Shown in pieces: positions 9,301 to 19,215 of a stretch of 51,264 nt of DNA. Source of the DNA: Anaerolineae bacterium (GTDB taxonomy: Bacteria > Chloroflexota > Anaerolineae > DRVO01); assembly GCA_013178015.1 (NCBI GenBank), contig JABLXR010000025.1, positions 1 through 51,264 on the forward strand, written 5' to 3'. Made by a program: the position numbers and the translations under genes. A model generated the notes under the pieces. The model did not search any database and was not told the DNA's origin. It saw only the letters and a program-made list of their open reading frames with translations. Numbering within the stretch: the first letter of the stretch is position 1; the number at the start of each line of letters is the position of its first letter.

Positions 9301-11748
9301 ATGCCGAGAGAAGACTACGCCATTAGCGCCGAGCAGTTGCGTCGCGTGTGTGACCCGTCGCAGTTCGATTTCTCCAGCACGGCAGAGCTGGCCCCTTCGG
9401 ACGAAGTCATCGGGCAGGATCGGGCTGTCAGAGCCATCTCGTTCGGCATAGACATCGAGAGCCCTGGCTATCACATGTACGCCTTGGGACCGACGGGCAC
9501 GGGGAAGACCACCCTTGTGCGCAAGTTCCTGAGCCGCAAGGCGCAAGAGCAGCCGGTGCCGGATGACTGGTGCTACGTCAACAACTTTGACGACTCGGAC
9601 CTTCCTCGCGCTGTGCGGCTACCCGCTGGCAAAGGGCAGCAACTGCGCGCCGACATGGATCGTTTCGTAGACGAGCTCCGGGTGGAAATCCCGCGGGCGC
9701 TGGAGAGCGAGCAGTACCAGCAGGAGCACGAGCGGATAGATCTGGAGTTCGCCCGCCGGCGCCAGGAGTTGCTCCGAGAGCTGCAGGAGGAGGCGGAGGC
9801 GCGCCGATTCCGGCTGCTTCAGACGCCGCAGGGACTCGGCTTCGCCCCCGTGTTGGACGGGGAAGTCATGACCCCAGACCAGTTCGCGGCGCTGGACGAG
9901 GACACCCGCCAGCGCATCGAGGAAGCCCAGCGCGAGCTTCAAGAGGCACTGCACGAGCGACTCAGACGGATTCCTCAGTTGCAGAAGGAAGCCCGCGAGC
10001 GGCTACAAGAACTGGACCGCCGCACCGTCGGGTTTGCTGTCAGTCACCTGGTGGACGAGCTGAAGGAGAAGTACCGGGAGTTCGAGGATGTTATCCGATT
10101 TCTGGACGAAGCCCAGGCCGACATCCAGGAGAACGCCGAAGCATTCAGGCAGATGGAGCAGCTAGAGGAGGCCAGACAGCAGATCCCCTTCGGCCGTCTG
10201 CTGGACGTGCAGGAGAACCGGTTTGACCGCTACCGGGCCAACTTGTTGGTGGACAATAGCGGGCTCACGGGCGCACCCGTCATCCTGGAGAGCAACCCCA
10301 ACTACTACAATCTCGTCGGGCGGGTCGAGCATCAAGTGCAGTTCGGGGCCCTGATCACCAACTTCACCATGATCCGGGCTGGGGCTCTGCATCGAGCCAA
10401 CGGCGGCTACCTGATCCTCAACGCCCGCGATGTGCTCAGCAAGCCGTTCGCCTGGGATGCGCTCAAGCGGGCGCTTCAGGATAAGGAGATCGTCATCGAG
10501 ACCATGGGCGAGGAGATGCGCGTGGTCTCCACCCGTACTCTGCAGCCGGAGCCCATCCCGCTGGACGTCAAAGTGATCCTGATCGGCGATCCAATCCTCT
10601 ACTACATGCTCTATGCCCTGGACGAGGACTTCCAGGAGCTTTTCAAGGTCAAGGCCGACTTCGCCACTGAGATGGACTGGGGGCCGGAGTGCCCCACGCA
10701 GTACGCCCGCTTCATCGGCACCGTGTGCCACGAGGAGGGGTTGCGTCACTTTGCTCCCTCAGGAGTGGCGCGGGTGGTGGAGCAGGCAGCTCGAGTGGTG
10801 TCGGATCAGAACAAACTGGCGGTGCGGTTCGGCGATGTGGTGGACCTGGTGCGACAGGCCAACTACTGGGCGGGGCAGAACGGCAATGAGCTGATAGAGG
10901 CTGCAGACGTGCAGCGCGCCATAGACGAAATGATCTACCGCTCCAACCGGATAGAGGAGCGGCTGCGCGAGCTCATCGAAGACGACGTGATCATGATCGA
11001 CACCGAGGGCTCGGTGGTCGGTCAGGTGAATGGAATCTCCGTGGTGCCGATGGGGGACTACGCTTTCGGCAGGCCGTCGCGCATCACGGCCCGCACTGCC
11101 ATGGGCCGGGCTGGCGTGGTCAACATAGACCGCGAGATCGGGTTAGGGGGGCGCATCCATAACAAGGGCGTGATGATCCTGGCGGGGTATCTGCAGGGGA
11201 AGTACGCGGAAGAGGTGCCTCTGACGCTGAGCGCCAGCATCACTTTCGAGCAGATGTACGAGGAGGTCGAAGGCGACAGCGCCAGCTCGGCGGAGCTCTA
11301 CTCTCTGCTCTCCAGCCTATCCGGGTTCCCCATCACCCAGGAATTGGCTGTGACTGGATCTGTGAACCAGCTGGGCCAGGTCCAGGCCATCGGCGGAGTG
11401 AACGAGAAGATCGAGGGGTTCTACGACGTGTGCCGGGCCAAGGGGCTGACGGGCAGCCAGGGCGTGCTTGTGCCTCGCAGCAACGTCCAGAATCTGATGT
11501 TGCGGCAAGACCTGGTGAAGGCGGTGGAGGAGGGAAGGTTCCACATCTACGCCGTCTCCACCGTGGACGAGGGCATCGAGATACTGACGGGCAAGCCCGC
11601 CGGTGAGCGGGATGCCGAGGGCCGATATCCCGAGGGTACGGTCAACTATGCTGTCCAGGAGCGTCTGCGGCAGCTGGCGGAAAGGGAGCGGGAGTTCCGC
11701 CGGACGGAGGGAGAGGAAGCGGAGAACGAAGACCCTCAGAAGTCGTGA
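9301..11748 (+). CDS. Lon-like ATP-dependent protease (AAA + S16 domain)
   Basis: Probable ATP-dependent protease of the Lon-related family seen beside classical Lon (LonB/LonC/YcbZ-like). About 815 residues: AAA module with Walker A GPTGTGKT at residues 63-70, interrupted by a long charged coiled-coil insertion (about 120-260), a second AAA part, and a C-terminal S16 peptidase domain. The catalytic serine motif EGDSAS is around residue 660, and the catalytic lysine is K703 in VNEKIEGF. The GTG start at 9187 is rejected in favour of ATG 9301, because GGAGG lies about 6 bases upstream of it. The gene is monocistronic; a nested inverted repeat follows it. Confidence 0.88.
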   Translation: MPREDYAISAEQLRRVCDPSQFDFSSTAELAPSDEVIGQDRAVRAISFGIDIESPGYHMYALGPTGTGKTTLVRKFLSRKAQEQPVPDDWCYVNNFDDSDLPRAVRLPAGKGQQLRADMDRFVDELRVEIPRALESEQYQQEHERIDLEFARRRQELLRELQEEAEARRFRLLQTPQGLGFAPVLDGEVMTPDQFAALDEDTRQRIEEAQRELQEALHERLRRIPQLQKEARERLQELDRRTVGFAVSHLVDELKEKYREFEDVIRFLDEAQADIQENAEAFRQMEQLEEARQQIPFGRLLDVQENRFDRYRANLLVDNSGLTGAPVILESNPNYYNLVGRVEHQVQFGALITNFTMIRAGALHRANGGYLILNARDVLSKPFAWDALKRALQDKEIVIETMGEEMRVVSTRTLQPEPIPLDVKVILIGDPILYYMLYALDEDFQELFKVKADFATEMDWGPECPTQYARFIGTVCHEEGLRHFAPSGVARVVEQAARVVSDQNKLAVRFGDVVDLVRQANYWAGQNGNELIEAADVQRAIDEMIYRSNRIEERLRELIEDDVIMIDTEGSVVGQVNGISVVPMGDYAFGRPSRITARTAMGRAGVVNIDREIGLGGRIHNKGVMILAGYLQGKYAEEVPLTLSASITFEQMYEEVEGDSASSAELYSLLSSLSGFPITQELAVTGSVNQLGQVQAIGGVNEKIEGFYDVCRAKGLTGSQGVLVPRSNVQNLMLRQDLVKAVEEGRFHIYAVSTVDEGIEILTGKPAGERDAEGRYPEGTVNYAVQERLRQLAEREREFRRTEGEEAENEDPQKS

Positions 11749-11756
11749 CGCCCACA

Positions 11757-11868
11757 GCCCGGGCCGCCCGCGCGCGAGCGGGCTCCCGGGCGTGTAGCAG
11801 CGGAGAGTGACTGAACACAGAGACAAGTGCCCTGTGACTCTCGCTGTGTTCTTTGCGTGCACTGCTAC
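11757..11868. repeat. Two adjacent stem-loops after the Lon-like gene
   Basis: The first pairs GCCCGGG (11757-11763) with CCCGGGC (11785-11791), with a GC-rich interior. The second is nested: GTAGCAG (11794-11800) with CTGCTAC (11862-11868), and inside it GAACACAG (11813-11820) with CTGTGTTC (11844-11851). No U-tract follows either. The position fits a transcription end or mRNA 3' stabiliser. The CACAGAGA-type words resemble those in the repeat at 51.1 kb. Confidence 0.6.
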
Positions 11869-11871
11869 AGT

Positions 11872-11898
11872 TTGAGATGATTGGGCATCTGACATAAT
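11872..11898 (+). promoter_or_regulatory. Possible promoter of the response regulator
   Basis: TTGAGA at 11872-11877 and CATAAT at 11893-11898 with a 15-base spacer, slightly short. It lies about 90 bases upstream of the regulator start. Confidence 0.4.
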
Positions 11899-11986
11899 GC
11901 GGGCGCGCAGAACGGCATCGGCCCAGGTCTCCACTTCGCGGGGGGTGGCGCGTCCGGCGGTAGTCCACACGAGGAGCGGACTAGGG

Positions 11987-12688
11987 ATGCAGAGCAAGAA
12001 GGTGCTGGTGGTTGACGACGACCCCAAGATGCACCGCCTGCTGGAGTACGCCCTGACGCAGGCCGGAGCGGAGGTCTTCATCGCCACCGACGGGGAGGAG
12101 GGACTACGCAGCTTCTACGCGCGCCGGCCCGACCTCGTGATTCTTGACCTGATGATGCCCAACATGGATGGGTGGCAGACCTGCCGCCGGATCCGGGAGC
12201 TATCGGAGGTGCCCATCCTGATCTTGACCGCGCGAGGACGGGAAGAGGACGTTCTGCGCGGGTTTGAGTACGGAGCGGATGACTACGTCACCAAGCCTTT
12301 CAGCCTCAGGGTGTTGGTGGCGCGGGTGCAGGCTCTCCTGCACCGGGCCTCGCTGCCGCCCATCTCGGAGAAACCGGTCACCTACAAGGACGACTACCTG
12401 ACCATAGATCTGGGCGACAACCGGGTGTTGGTGAACGGCGAACCTGCCCGCCTGACGGCCACGGAGTACCGGCTGCTGGCCTACCTGGTGGAGAACGCGG
12501 GCAGGGTGCTGTCCTCCCGGCAGATCCTGGAGAAGGTGTGGGGCTGGGAGTACACCGACGACGTGGACTACGTCCGGGTCTACATCTGGCACCTGCGCCA
12601 GAAGCTGGAGCCGGACGCCAAGAACCCCAGATACCTGGTCACCGAGCACGGGTTGGGCTACCGCTTCGAGAAGCAATCCCCCAGTTGA
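11987..12688 (+). CDS. OmpR/PhoB-family response regulator (orphan)
   Basis: DNA-binding two-component regulator, 233 residues. The receiver domain (1-120) has the acidic pocket D10-D12, phosphoacceptor D54 in LVILDLMMPNMDGW, T81 and K103 in DDYVTKPF. The C-terminal winged helix (about 135-230) ends with the typical YVRVYIWHLRQKLEPD and TEHGLGYRF. ATG 11987 is preferred over the upstream frame start at 11897 because GAGGAG lies 10 bases before it and the receiver domain begins at once. No histidine kinase is adjacent, so partner and targets are unknown. Confidence 0.93.
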   Translation: MQSKKVLVVDDDPKMHRLLEYALTQAGAEVFIATDGEEGLRSFYARRPDLVILDLMMPNMDGWQTCRRIRELSEVPILILTARGREEDVLRGFEYGADDYVTKPFSLRVLVARVQALLHRASLPPISEKPVTYKDDYLTIDLGDNRVLVNGEPARLTATEYRLLAYLVENAGRVLSSRQILEKVWGWEYTDDVDYVRVYIWHLRQKLEPDAKNPRYLVTEHGLGYRFEKQSPS

Positions 12689-12984
12689 TCTCTGTCGGTG
12701 CCCGCCGGTGGCGGCTCCGGCCTGTCTATGAGTTCAGAGTCGAGGGGAACTGAACACGTTAAGGGCCTCGCCCGACCACGAGTGGCAGGGCGAGGCGAGA
12801 GTCACCATCGTGGGGGGAGGGCTTCGGCAGCCGGCGGGATAGCCTCCGTTGAAGGAGTGAAGGAGCCGGCTCCTCATGTCTAGGACGCGGATTTACTTCT
12901 GCGGCCACTGCCTGCATCCGCTCGTCTCCCGAACCTGATCTGTTGCCGGCCCGCTGCTGCTGCAGAACAGCCCTCCAGTGTTGC
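12689..12984. other. Non-coding; one hairpin
   Basis: A 9-bp stem (GCCTCGCCC at 12765-12773 with GGGCGAGGC at 12788-12796) lies about 80 bases after the regulator stop. It lacks a U-tract, so it is at best a weak terminator. Nothing else is seen. Confidence 0.4.
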
Positions 12985-13216
12985 TGTAGGCCCCGTCATA
13001 TGTTGCCCTAACCCCATAGGTCTGTGCCTCCGCCGGTGTTCGCCACTGGTGGGGAAGGACCTGGCATCAGCTCATCGCGGTAGGCCGCGGAGGACTCCTA
13101 CGTCCCGGTGGCGCCGGCCACCGTGCTCGCCCGCACTGGATGCCGCCGAAGGTGGCCTGTCTGGGGCGTTGGGCCTCGCCGTTGGCCCTTGTTGACTGTG
13201 CCTGAGTTAGCACCTG
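12985..13216. repeat. Direct repeat, copy A
   Basis: The segment 13087-13215 closely matches 17360-17489 in the same orientation, from GCGGAGGACTCCTACG to GAGTTAGCACCTG. Weaker similarity extends left to about 12985, interrupted by about 46 bases present only here (about 13040-13086). Copy A ends 8 bases before the stop end of an IS630-type transposase remnant, so it is probably the terminal non-coding part of that element. Confidence 0.7.
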
Positions 13217-13223
13217 CGCATGA

Positions 13224-13734
13224 TCAAGCGGCCTTCTCAGGCATGGTCGGATGCTCTTCGTGCCGGCACCCGAAGTAGACATAGACACGGTCAGCCAGCT
13301 CCCAGGCGGGGAGCAGGCGGTCGGGCTCGACCACGTTTCGCTTGCTGTGGACCCAGTGGGGCTCGATGCGGTTGGGCCAGGAACTCTTGATGGGCGGCAG
13401 GCACGACCAGGATGCGGACGCTCCTGCCGGTGTGCTCGACTGTTTGATTGTGGCGGCGCGGCCACTCTTTCGCCTCCCGGCCCATAGGCCGGGAGGCATT
13501 GTCGCCCAGCTTGAGCACGGCGCTCTTGCCCTCCAGCGCCAAGGGCTCGGCACACCAGGCCAACAACTGAGTGGTGGTGGCACTCACTGGCCGGCCATGG
13601 ACGAAGGGCAGGCATCTCGCGTCCGTCTCGAGGCGAGGCCAGCCGCAGACATTGGGGCCTGCCCCCACGGCACCGTTCTCCTTTCCTGTGGTGCCCTGGG
13701 GGGCATGGGCTCGGCGTTCTCTCCACCTCTTCAC
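13224..13734 (-). pseudogene. IS630-type (DDE_3) transposase remnant
   Basis: Two minus-strand frames together encode the C-terminal half of an IS630-like transposase. The upstream frame has FVHGRPVSATTTQLLAWCAE and LKLGDNASRP with the catalytic Asp. The downstream frame has PNRIEPHWVHSKRNVVEP with the catalytic Glu region, then FGCRHEEHPTMPEKAA before the stop. The switch of frame near 13375 is a frameshift, and the N-terminal DNA-binding domain is missing. The remnant cannot be active. It stands directly upstream of, and divergent from, the SBBP propeller gene. Confidence 0.75.
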
Positions 13735-13903
13735 CCAGTAATAGGTCTAAAGTCCTACTCCCTTCGCCCGATACATAGATAGCCAGTACCGACGGTAGGT
13801 GGGGAGGACTGCCCGCCGTCCAACATGAGCTTGACTGTCAACAGGGGGCAAGACGGGCTGGCCATGGCGACTGGCACTCATATAGCGACGAGGAGGATAC
13901 ACC

Positions 13904-16777
13904 ATGGTTGCCTGTTTCCCCCTTACCCGTCGGTGCGCCGCCTTGCACTGCTTGCTTGTAATCGCCCTGGTGCTGTTGCCGCTGCCCTGGAGCGCGGCAG
14001 CAGCGAGCATCAGCGTGTCTTCTTTCTCACAGCCGGTGCAGACCACCGGCTTGCAGTACCAGGCTGGCGGGCACGTGCTCGCCTTCGAGGTGGGTAGGGT
14101 GTACCTGGCTTCCCTGGGGCACGCCCTGGCGGTGGAGTTTGTGGGCGGCGCCGCCGTTATGCCTGTGGCCGAGGGAGAGAGTGGCAAGGCAGAAGCACTG
14201 CCAACCGTCACCTATAGGGAGCTTTGGCCAGGCATCACTCTCACCTATGAGTCTACCCCAGGCGGCATTGCCAAGAGCACCTATCAGGTGGCTGCCGGTG
14301 CTGACCCGAGCCGGATTGGCCTACGCTACAACCTGCCTGTCTCCGTGCAAGAGGATGGGTCCCTTTCCTTTCGCGTTCCCTCGGGGCGGGGAGCCTTGAG
14401 CGAGAGTGCCCCGATTGCCTGGCAGCAGACTGGTGGTGAGCGGGTTGCGGTGGCGGTAGCTTTCACTCTCTCCCAGGAGGGAGTAGTGGGCTTTCGCCTG
14501 GGTGACTATGACCCGCGCTACCCCCTCACCATTGACCCTGCCTACCTTTGGCACACCTTCTACGGCGGCAGCGACGAGGACGGAGCCGCTGCCATCGCTC
14601 TGGACGGCGACGGCAACATCTACGTGGCCGGCGGTAGCGCCGCCGCCTGGAATGGCCCCGATGGGCAAGAGCCCCTGAACGGCTTCAGCGACGGAATACT
14701 ATACGACATCGTGGTGGTGAAGCTCGATAGCGGCGGCGCCTACCTTTGGCACACCTTCTACGGCGGCAGCGATACCGACGCGGCCAATGCCATCGCTTTG
14801 GACGGCGACGGCAACATCTACGTGGCCGGCGACAGCGCCGCCACCTGGAATGGCCCCGCTGGGCAAGCGCCCCTGCACGGCTTCAGCGGTGGCTATGACA
14901 TCGTGGTGGTGAAGCTCGCTGGCAACGGCGCCTACCAGTGGCACACCTTCTACGGTGGCAGCGACGTAGCCTTTGCCATGGCCCTGGATGGCAGCAGCAA
15001 CATCTACGTGGCCGGCTCCAGCCGTGCCACCTGGAATGGCCCCGGTAATGAACCGCCCCTGAACGGCTTCAGCGGTGGGGACGACATCGTGGTGGTGAAG
15101 CTCGATGGCAACGGCGCCTACCAGTGGCACACCTTCTACGGTTGTGTCTGGTTTGACGGGGCCTATGCCATCGCTTTGGACGGCGATGGCAACATCTACC
15201 TCGCCGGCCACAGCCTCGCCACCTGGAATGGCCCCGCTGGGCAAGCGCCCCTGCACGGCTTCAGCGGTGGCTATGACATCGTGGTGGTGAAGCTCGCTGG
15301 CAACGGCGCCTACCAATGGCACACTTTCTACGGTGGCAGCAACGTGGCCTATGCCATGGCCCTGGATGGCGACGGTAACGTCTACGTCGCCGGCTCCAGC
15401 GCCGCCACCTGGAATGGCCCCGGTGATAAAGCGCCCCTCCACGCCTTCAGCGGTGGGGACGACATCGTGGTGCTGAAGCTCAATGGTGAGGGCGCCTACT
15501 AGTGGCACACCTTCTATGGCAGCAGCGACTACGACTGGGCCAATGCCATCGCCCTGGACGGCAGCGGCAACATCTACCTGGCCGGCCTCAGCAACGCCAC
15601 CTGGAATGGCCCCGGAGATGCAGCGCCCCTCAACGGCTTCAGCGGCCTCTCATTCGACATCGCGGTGCTGAAGCTCAATGGTGAGGGCGCCTACCGGTGG
15701 CACACCTTCTACGGCGGCAGCGGCGACGACCACGGCGGTGCCATCGTTTTGGACGGCGGTGGCAACATCTACGTGGCCGGCGTTAGCGACGCCACCTGGA
15801 ATGGCCCGGATGGGGAAGCGCCCCTCAATGCCTTCAGCAGTATCCAACATACCAGTGACATCGTGGTAGTGAAGACGAGCCCTAAGGATAGGAGCACCAC
15901 CATCGTGACCTCTTCCGCCAACCCCTCCAGCTTTGGCCAGTCCGTCACCTTCACGGCCACGGTCACTTCTGGGGTTGGCACGCCCACGGGCATGGTCACC
16001 TTCAAGGATGGCGGCGTTACCCTGGGCACGGGCAGCCTCAACGGCAGCGGCGTGGCCACCTATGCTACCTCGGCCCTTGCCGTGGGCAACCACGCCATCA
16101 CTGCCGAGTACTCAGGCGACGGTAACTACCTGGGCAGCGCGAGCGACACACTTGCGCAGGTGGTGAACAAGGCGGGCACGACCACGACACTGCAGTCCTC
16201 GGCCAATCCGTCCACCCTTGGCGAGGAGGTCACCTTCACGGCCACGGTGAGTGGTGCAGGTAGCACACCCACGGGCAGCATCACCTTCAAGGATGGCGGC
16301 GTTACCCTGGGCAGCGGCAGCCTCAACGGCAGCGGCGTGGCCACCTACAGCACCTCAGCTCTTGCGGGGGGCAGCCACAGCATCACTGCCGAGTACGGCG
16401 GCGATGAGACTTACCTGGGCAGCAGCGACACGCTTGAGCAGACAGTAAACAAGGCGGCCACCACCACGACACTGCAATCCTCGCTCAATCCGTCCACCTT
16501 CGGCGAGGAGATCACCTTCGCGGCCACGGTCACTTCTGGGGTTGGCACGCCCACGGGCAGCATCACCTTCAAAGATGGCGGCACCACCCTGGACACAGTC
16601 TCGCTCGTTGGTGGTGTAGCCACCTACAGCACCTCAGCTCTTGCCGTGGGCAACCACAGCATCACTGCCGAGTACTCAGGCGACGGCAACTACCTGGCCA
16701 GCACAGGCACGCTCGAGCAGGTGGTGCAGATGGCACTATGGCTACCATGCGTACATGTTTCACACTCAGCGGGATAA
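13904..16777 (+). pseudogene. Secreted SBBP seven-blade propeller / Ig-repeat protein, interrupted by a TAG
   Basis: Probably a large cell-surface or secreted adhesin-like protein. The reading frame spans 958 codons with one in-frame TAG at 15500-15502. Order: signal peptide (about 1-33), an N-terminal domain typical of SBBP proteins (about 35-215), seven repeats of about 63 residues (starts near 14541, 14743, 14933, 15118, 15308, 15497 and 15692) with core WHTFYGGS, ALDGDGNIYVAG and ATWNGP, then three Ig-like Big_3-type repeats of about 93 residues (15895-16740) with VTFTATV and TFKDGG. The stop falls where sister repeats read TAC CAG TGG, so it is a single CAG-to-TAG change. RBS GAGGAGG precedes ATG 13904. 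The final residues after the third Ig domain look unlike a normal end. Translation would give a 532-residue truncated product with five blades. Confidence 0.85.
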
Positions 16778-16795
16778 GTGATGCCCCATAAGGGA

Positions 16796-16830
16796 GAGGA
16801 TGCCCAGGGCCGCCTGCCTTGGGCATCCTC
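16796..16830 (+). terminator. Terminator-like hairpin after the propeller gene
   Basis: GAGGATGCCC (16796-16805) pairs perfectly with GGGCATCCTC (16821-16830), and four more pairs including one G-U extend the stem to 14 bp with a 7-base loop. There is no U-run after it. Confidence 0.55.
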
Positions 16831-17306
16831 ACAAGTCCCAATCGGCTCCTATGAAGACCGGGACACCCAACTCGATCCACACCCGCAAGCTGTAGCACGG
16901 CGGCCTCACCTCAAGGGGAGCTGGGTCGGTAATGTCTGCCTTGTTTCACGACCGACTCACCCTGTGGCGGGCCCCGCTCTGCGCCTTGCCGGCCGGGGCT
17001 CTGGGTTCTAGCCTCGTTGGGCAGTCTGGCCCTGGTAGGTGTTCATGGAACGGCGGCCCCGGCCACCGGCTCCTACCAGACCAGTCGGGCCAAGAAGGCG
17101 GTCTAGCTCGCCTAGCTCCTGGCTGCCTTGAGGGGCTCGGCCACGCTGTACAGAGACAGATGTATGAGCTGGGCGCGCGGGGCGCCGGTCTCGCTCATTG
17201 GCTGGCCTTCAACAGCCTCCAGTAGATGTCCACATCCACCCCTACACTGCTGAGGGCCACGGCTGAGGCAGGATCGGCTGCAGCATGGCATAGTGCTAAT
17301 GCGACT
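16831..17306. other. Non-coding stretch, nothing recognised
   Basis: Open frames here (for example 16932-17225) show no recognisable family. Given the nearby repeat it may be eroded mobile-element DNA, but no transposase motif is visible. Confidence 0.35.
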
Positions 17307-17490
17307 GTAAGCTCTCCTTTATGTCGCCTTAACCCCGCGGGCGTATGCTTCCACCGGTGGCGGAGGACTCCTACGCCCCGGTGCAGCGGACCGCCGCGCT
17401 CGCCCGGACTGGATGCCTCCATAGGTGGCCTGTCCGGGGCATTCGGTCTCGCCGTTGGCCCTTGTTGATTGTGCCCGAGTTAGCACCTGG
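17307..17490. repeat. Direct repeat, copy B
   Basis: Same orientation as copy A at 12985-13216. The best-matching core is 17360-17489. Here no transposase follows; the next gene starts 100 bases downstream. The two copies bracket the IS630 remnant and the propeller gene. Confidence 0.7.
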
Positions 17491-17589
17491 CTGGCTGATC
17501 TATTCTGGCTCTTGTAGGTGGGCGCCGGCGCATCGGCCCTTGGTGCGCCGCTGCCCCTAAGCCAAGCCTCGTCTGGAGAAGGTTGTCCC

Positions 17590-18090
17590 ATGATAGTGTT
17601 TGCACAACGGGCGGCTGTGCGCCTTCTGCCGTGGGTGCTGGTGGCGATGGTCGCCGGCCTTCCCCATCCGCGTTTACGCCCGGAAGCCAGTTCGGCGATG
17701 GCCGCCGGCCCTATCCGCGCCGACGGGTTGGTGCAGGCGCTGGGCGCGCGGGGGGCTGCGGTGAAGGTAGTGCGTCGGGTAGAGCAACCCTTCCTCCAGG
17801 CTGCCGCCGGGTGGCTGATCCAGGTCTACGGGGTGCCGGTGCAGGTGTACGAGTACGCCACAGAAGCAGAGCGGCTGCGCGACTCGATGGCCGTATCGGC
17901 GGATGGCTATCGGGTGTCCCGCACTGAAGTGGCCTGGGTGGACCGGCCCAACATCTGGGCCGAAGGGAACCTGCTGGTCGTCTACCTGGGCCGCAACCAA
18001 GCCATGACCGATCTCCTCAGCGGCATCCTCGGCGAACCTATCACTGAGGGAGGAGGCGTTCCCGCCCTGCGGGCAGACGTGCCCCACTGA
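17590..18090 (+). CDS. Small secreted protein of unknown function
   Basis: 166 residues. The N-terminus is a plausible signal peptide (basic start, hydrophobic LLPWVLVAMVAGLP). The mature part has no family I can name; its core reads FLQAAAGWLIQVYGVPVQVYEY, and it ends with NLLVVYLGRN followed by LLSGILGEP. Such an end, giving a short predicted value or bond string, recalls small exported proteins found in Chloroflexota, but this is only an impression. ATG 17590 follows GGAGAAGG; the frame extends to 17518 without a better start. It is monocistronic and ends at a strong hairpin. Confidence 0.6.
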   Translation: MIVFAQRAAVRLLPWVLVAMVAGLPHPRLRPEASSAMAAGPIRADGLVQALGARGAAVKVVRRVEQPFLQAAAGWLIQVYGVPVQVYEYATEAERLRDSMAVSADGYRVSRTEVAWVDRPNIWAEGNLLVVYLGRNQAMTDLLSGILGEPITEGGGVPALRADVPH

Positions 18091-18117
18091 TCGGCGCTCC
18101 AGGGATGCCGGAGTACC

Positions 18118-18154
18118 AGGGGCTTCCCCGGCTCAGCCAGCAGGGGAAGCCCCT
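18118..18154. terminator. Hairpin between convergent genes
   Basis: A perfect 12-bp stem, AGGGGCTTCCCC (18118-18128 region) with GGGGAAGCCCCT (18143-18154), and a 14-base loop. It lies between the small secreted protein (plus) and the membrane protein (minus), so it may serve both directions. Confidence 0.6.
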
Positions 18155-18178
18155 CTCGTTCGCCTCCGGACGGGAGGC

Positions 18179-19153
18179 TCAGGCGGCTAGCTCACGGTAG
18201 GTCAGGGTCCAGAGGGTGGAGCGGAATACCGCTGCCAGGGACGACAGAAACAGCAGGGGGAGCACCAGCACCGTGAGCCCGACGGGTACTCCCAGCAGAA
18301 CGCCGAGCACGGCCGGGGTGGAGCCGTAGAAGACGAGCGAGGCCAGGGCGTAGGTGACCCATCCGAGCAGCCCGCCCACCATCAGGCCGAGGATGGCGAG
18401 AACGATAGCCGCCAAGACCACCGCGAGCCCGTAGGCGATCCGTATCGCTAGCAGGATCAGCCACATGACGGCTGCGTCCTTGAAGCGATCTCGGACCACC
18501 CGGAACCCGCGGCCGATAGCCTCGAACACGCCTCGGTCCTCTAGCACTGCGGCCCGCCAGAAGAACGGGCGCAGGAGCGAGAGCGCCAGTGCTACCAGGA
18601 GACCGAGCATGATCACCAGGACCACCAGTCCCACTGTGGTCACCGTACCGATGATGCCGGCGGTATCGGAGCCGGTGGCCCACAACAGGAGCGGGGCAAG
18701 GGCGAAGAAGAAGAGGGCCACGAACAGGATCCCCGTGGGTATGGTCACGACCAGGTCTATTAGGAATAGCCGGGCCGCCCGCCAGGACCAGCCGATGCGG
18801 ATTCCTTCGCCCAGGCTGCGCCGGATTCCGGTCACCTCGTAGTCGTCCACTGCCCGTATGAGGGCGGTATGGGACAGGTAGCTGATCACGGTTGCCACCA
18901 GCCCCAGGAAGATGGCCAGTATGCCCACCACCACGACCACAGCGAGCACCACCCCCAGGATGGCCATCAGGTCCGGTTCCGCCAGACGGGGGACGCCATA
19001 TCGCTGCACGTCGCTGGCGTCAAAGCGGTATCCGGGTCCGGTCCCCCCGCCACCGGACCCGCTACAGGCTGCCAGCAGCAAGCCGAAGACCCACAGCATG
19101 CGGTATCGAAGGGTGATCCGCAGCGCTCGCCGGACGATTCCGAAATGATCCAT
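18179..19153 (-). CDS. Multi-spanning membrane protein in a sigma/anti-sigma locus
   Basis: 324 residues with about six or seven hydrophobic segments, including very Val/Leu-rich ones (about 65-100, 133-160, 170-200, 230-265, 275-310). There is an exposed loop near 35-60 containing a glycine-rich CSGSGGGG stretch. The conserved-looking cytosolic segment FEAIGRGFRVVRDRFKDA resembles DUF975/YciC-like membrane proteins, but no family is certain. ATG 19153 is preferred over GTG 19156 because AGGAGG lies 6 bases upstream. It follows the anti-sigma gene by about 60 bases on the same strand and may belong to the same stress regulon. Confidence 0.75.
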   Translation of the reverse strand: MDHFGIVRRALRITLRYRMLWVFGLLLAACSGSGGGGTGPGYRFDASDVQRYGVPRLAEPDLMAILGVVLAVVVVVGILAIFLGLVATVISYLSHTALIRAVDDYEVTGIRRSLGEGIRIGWSWRAARLFLIDLVVTIPTGILFVALFFFALAPLLLWATGSDTAGIIGTVTTVGLVVLVIMLGLLVALALSLLRPFFWRAAVLEDRGVFEAIGRGFRVVRDRFKDAAVMWLILLAIRIAYGLAVVLAAIVLAILGLMVGGLLGWVTYALASLVFYGSTPAVLGVLLGVPVGLTVLVLPLLFLSSLAAVFRSTLWTLTYRELAA

Positions 19154-19215
19154 CACTAACCTCCTTCAGCTTCGGACTGCAGACACGAAGGCCGAGGCGC
19201 GGCAGACGCCTATGC

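Noticed and set aside
15500-15502. TAG as a recoded amino acid
   Set aside because: Other genes in the window show no in-frame TAG, and the sister blades use CAG; a point mutation or error is simpler.
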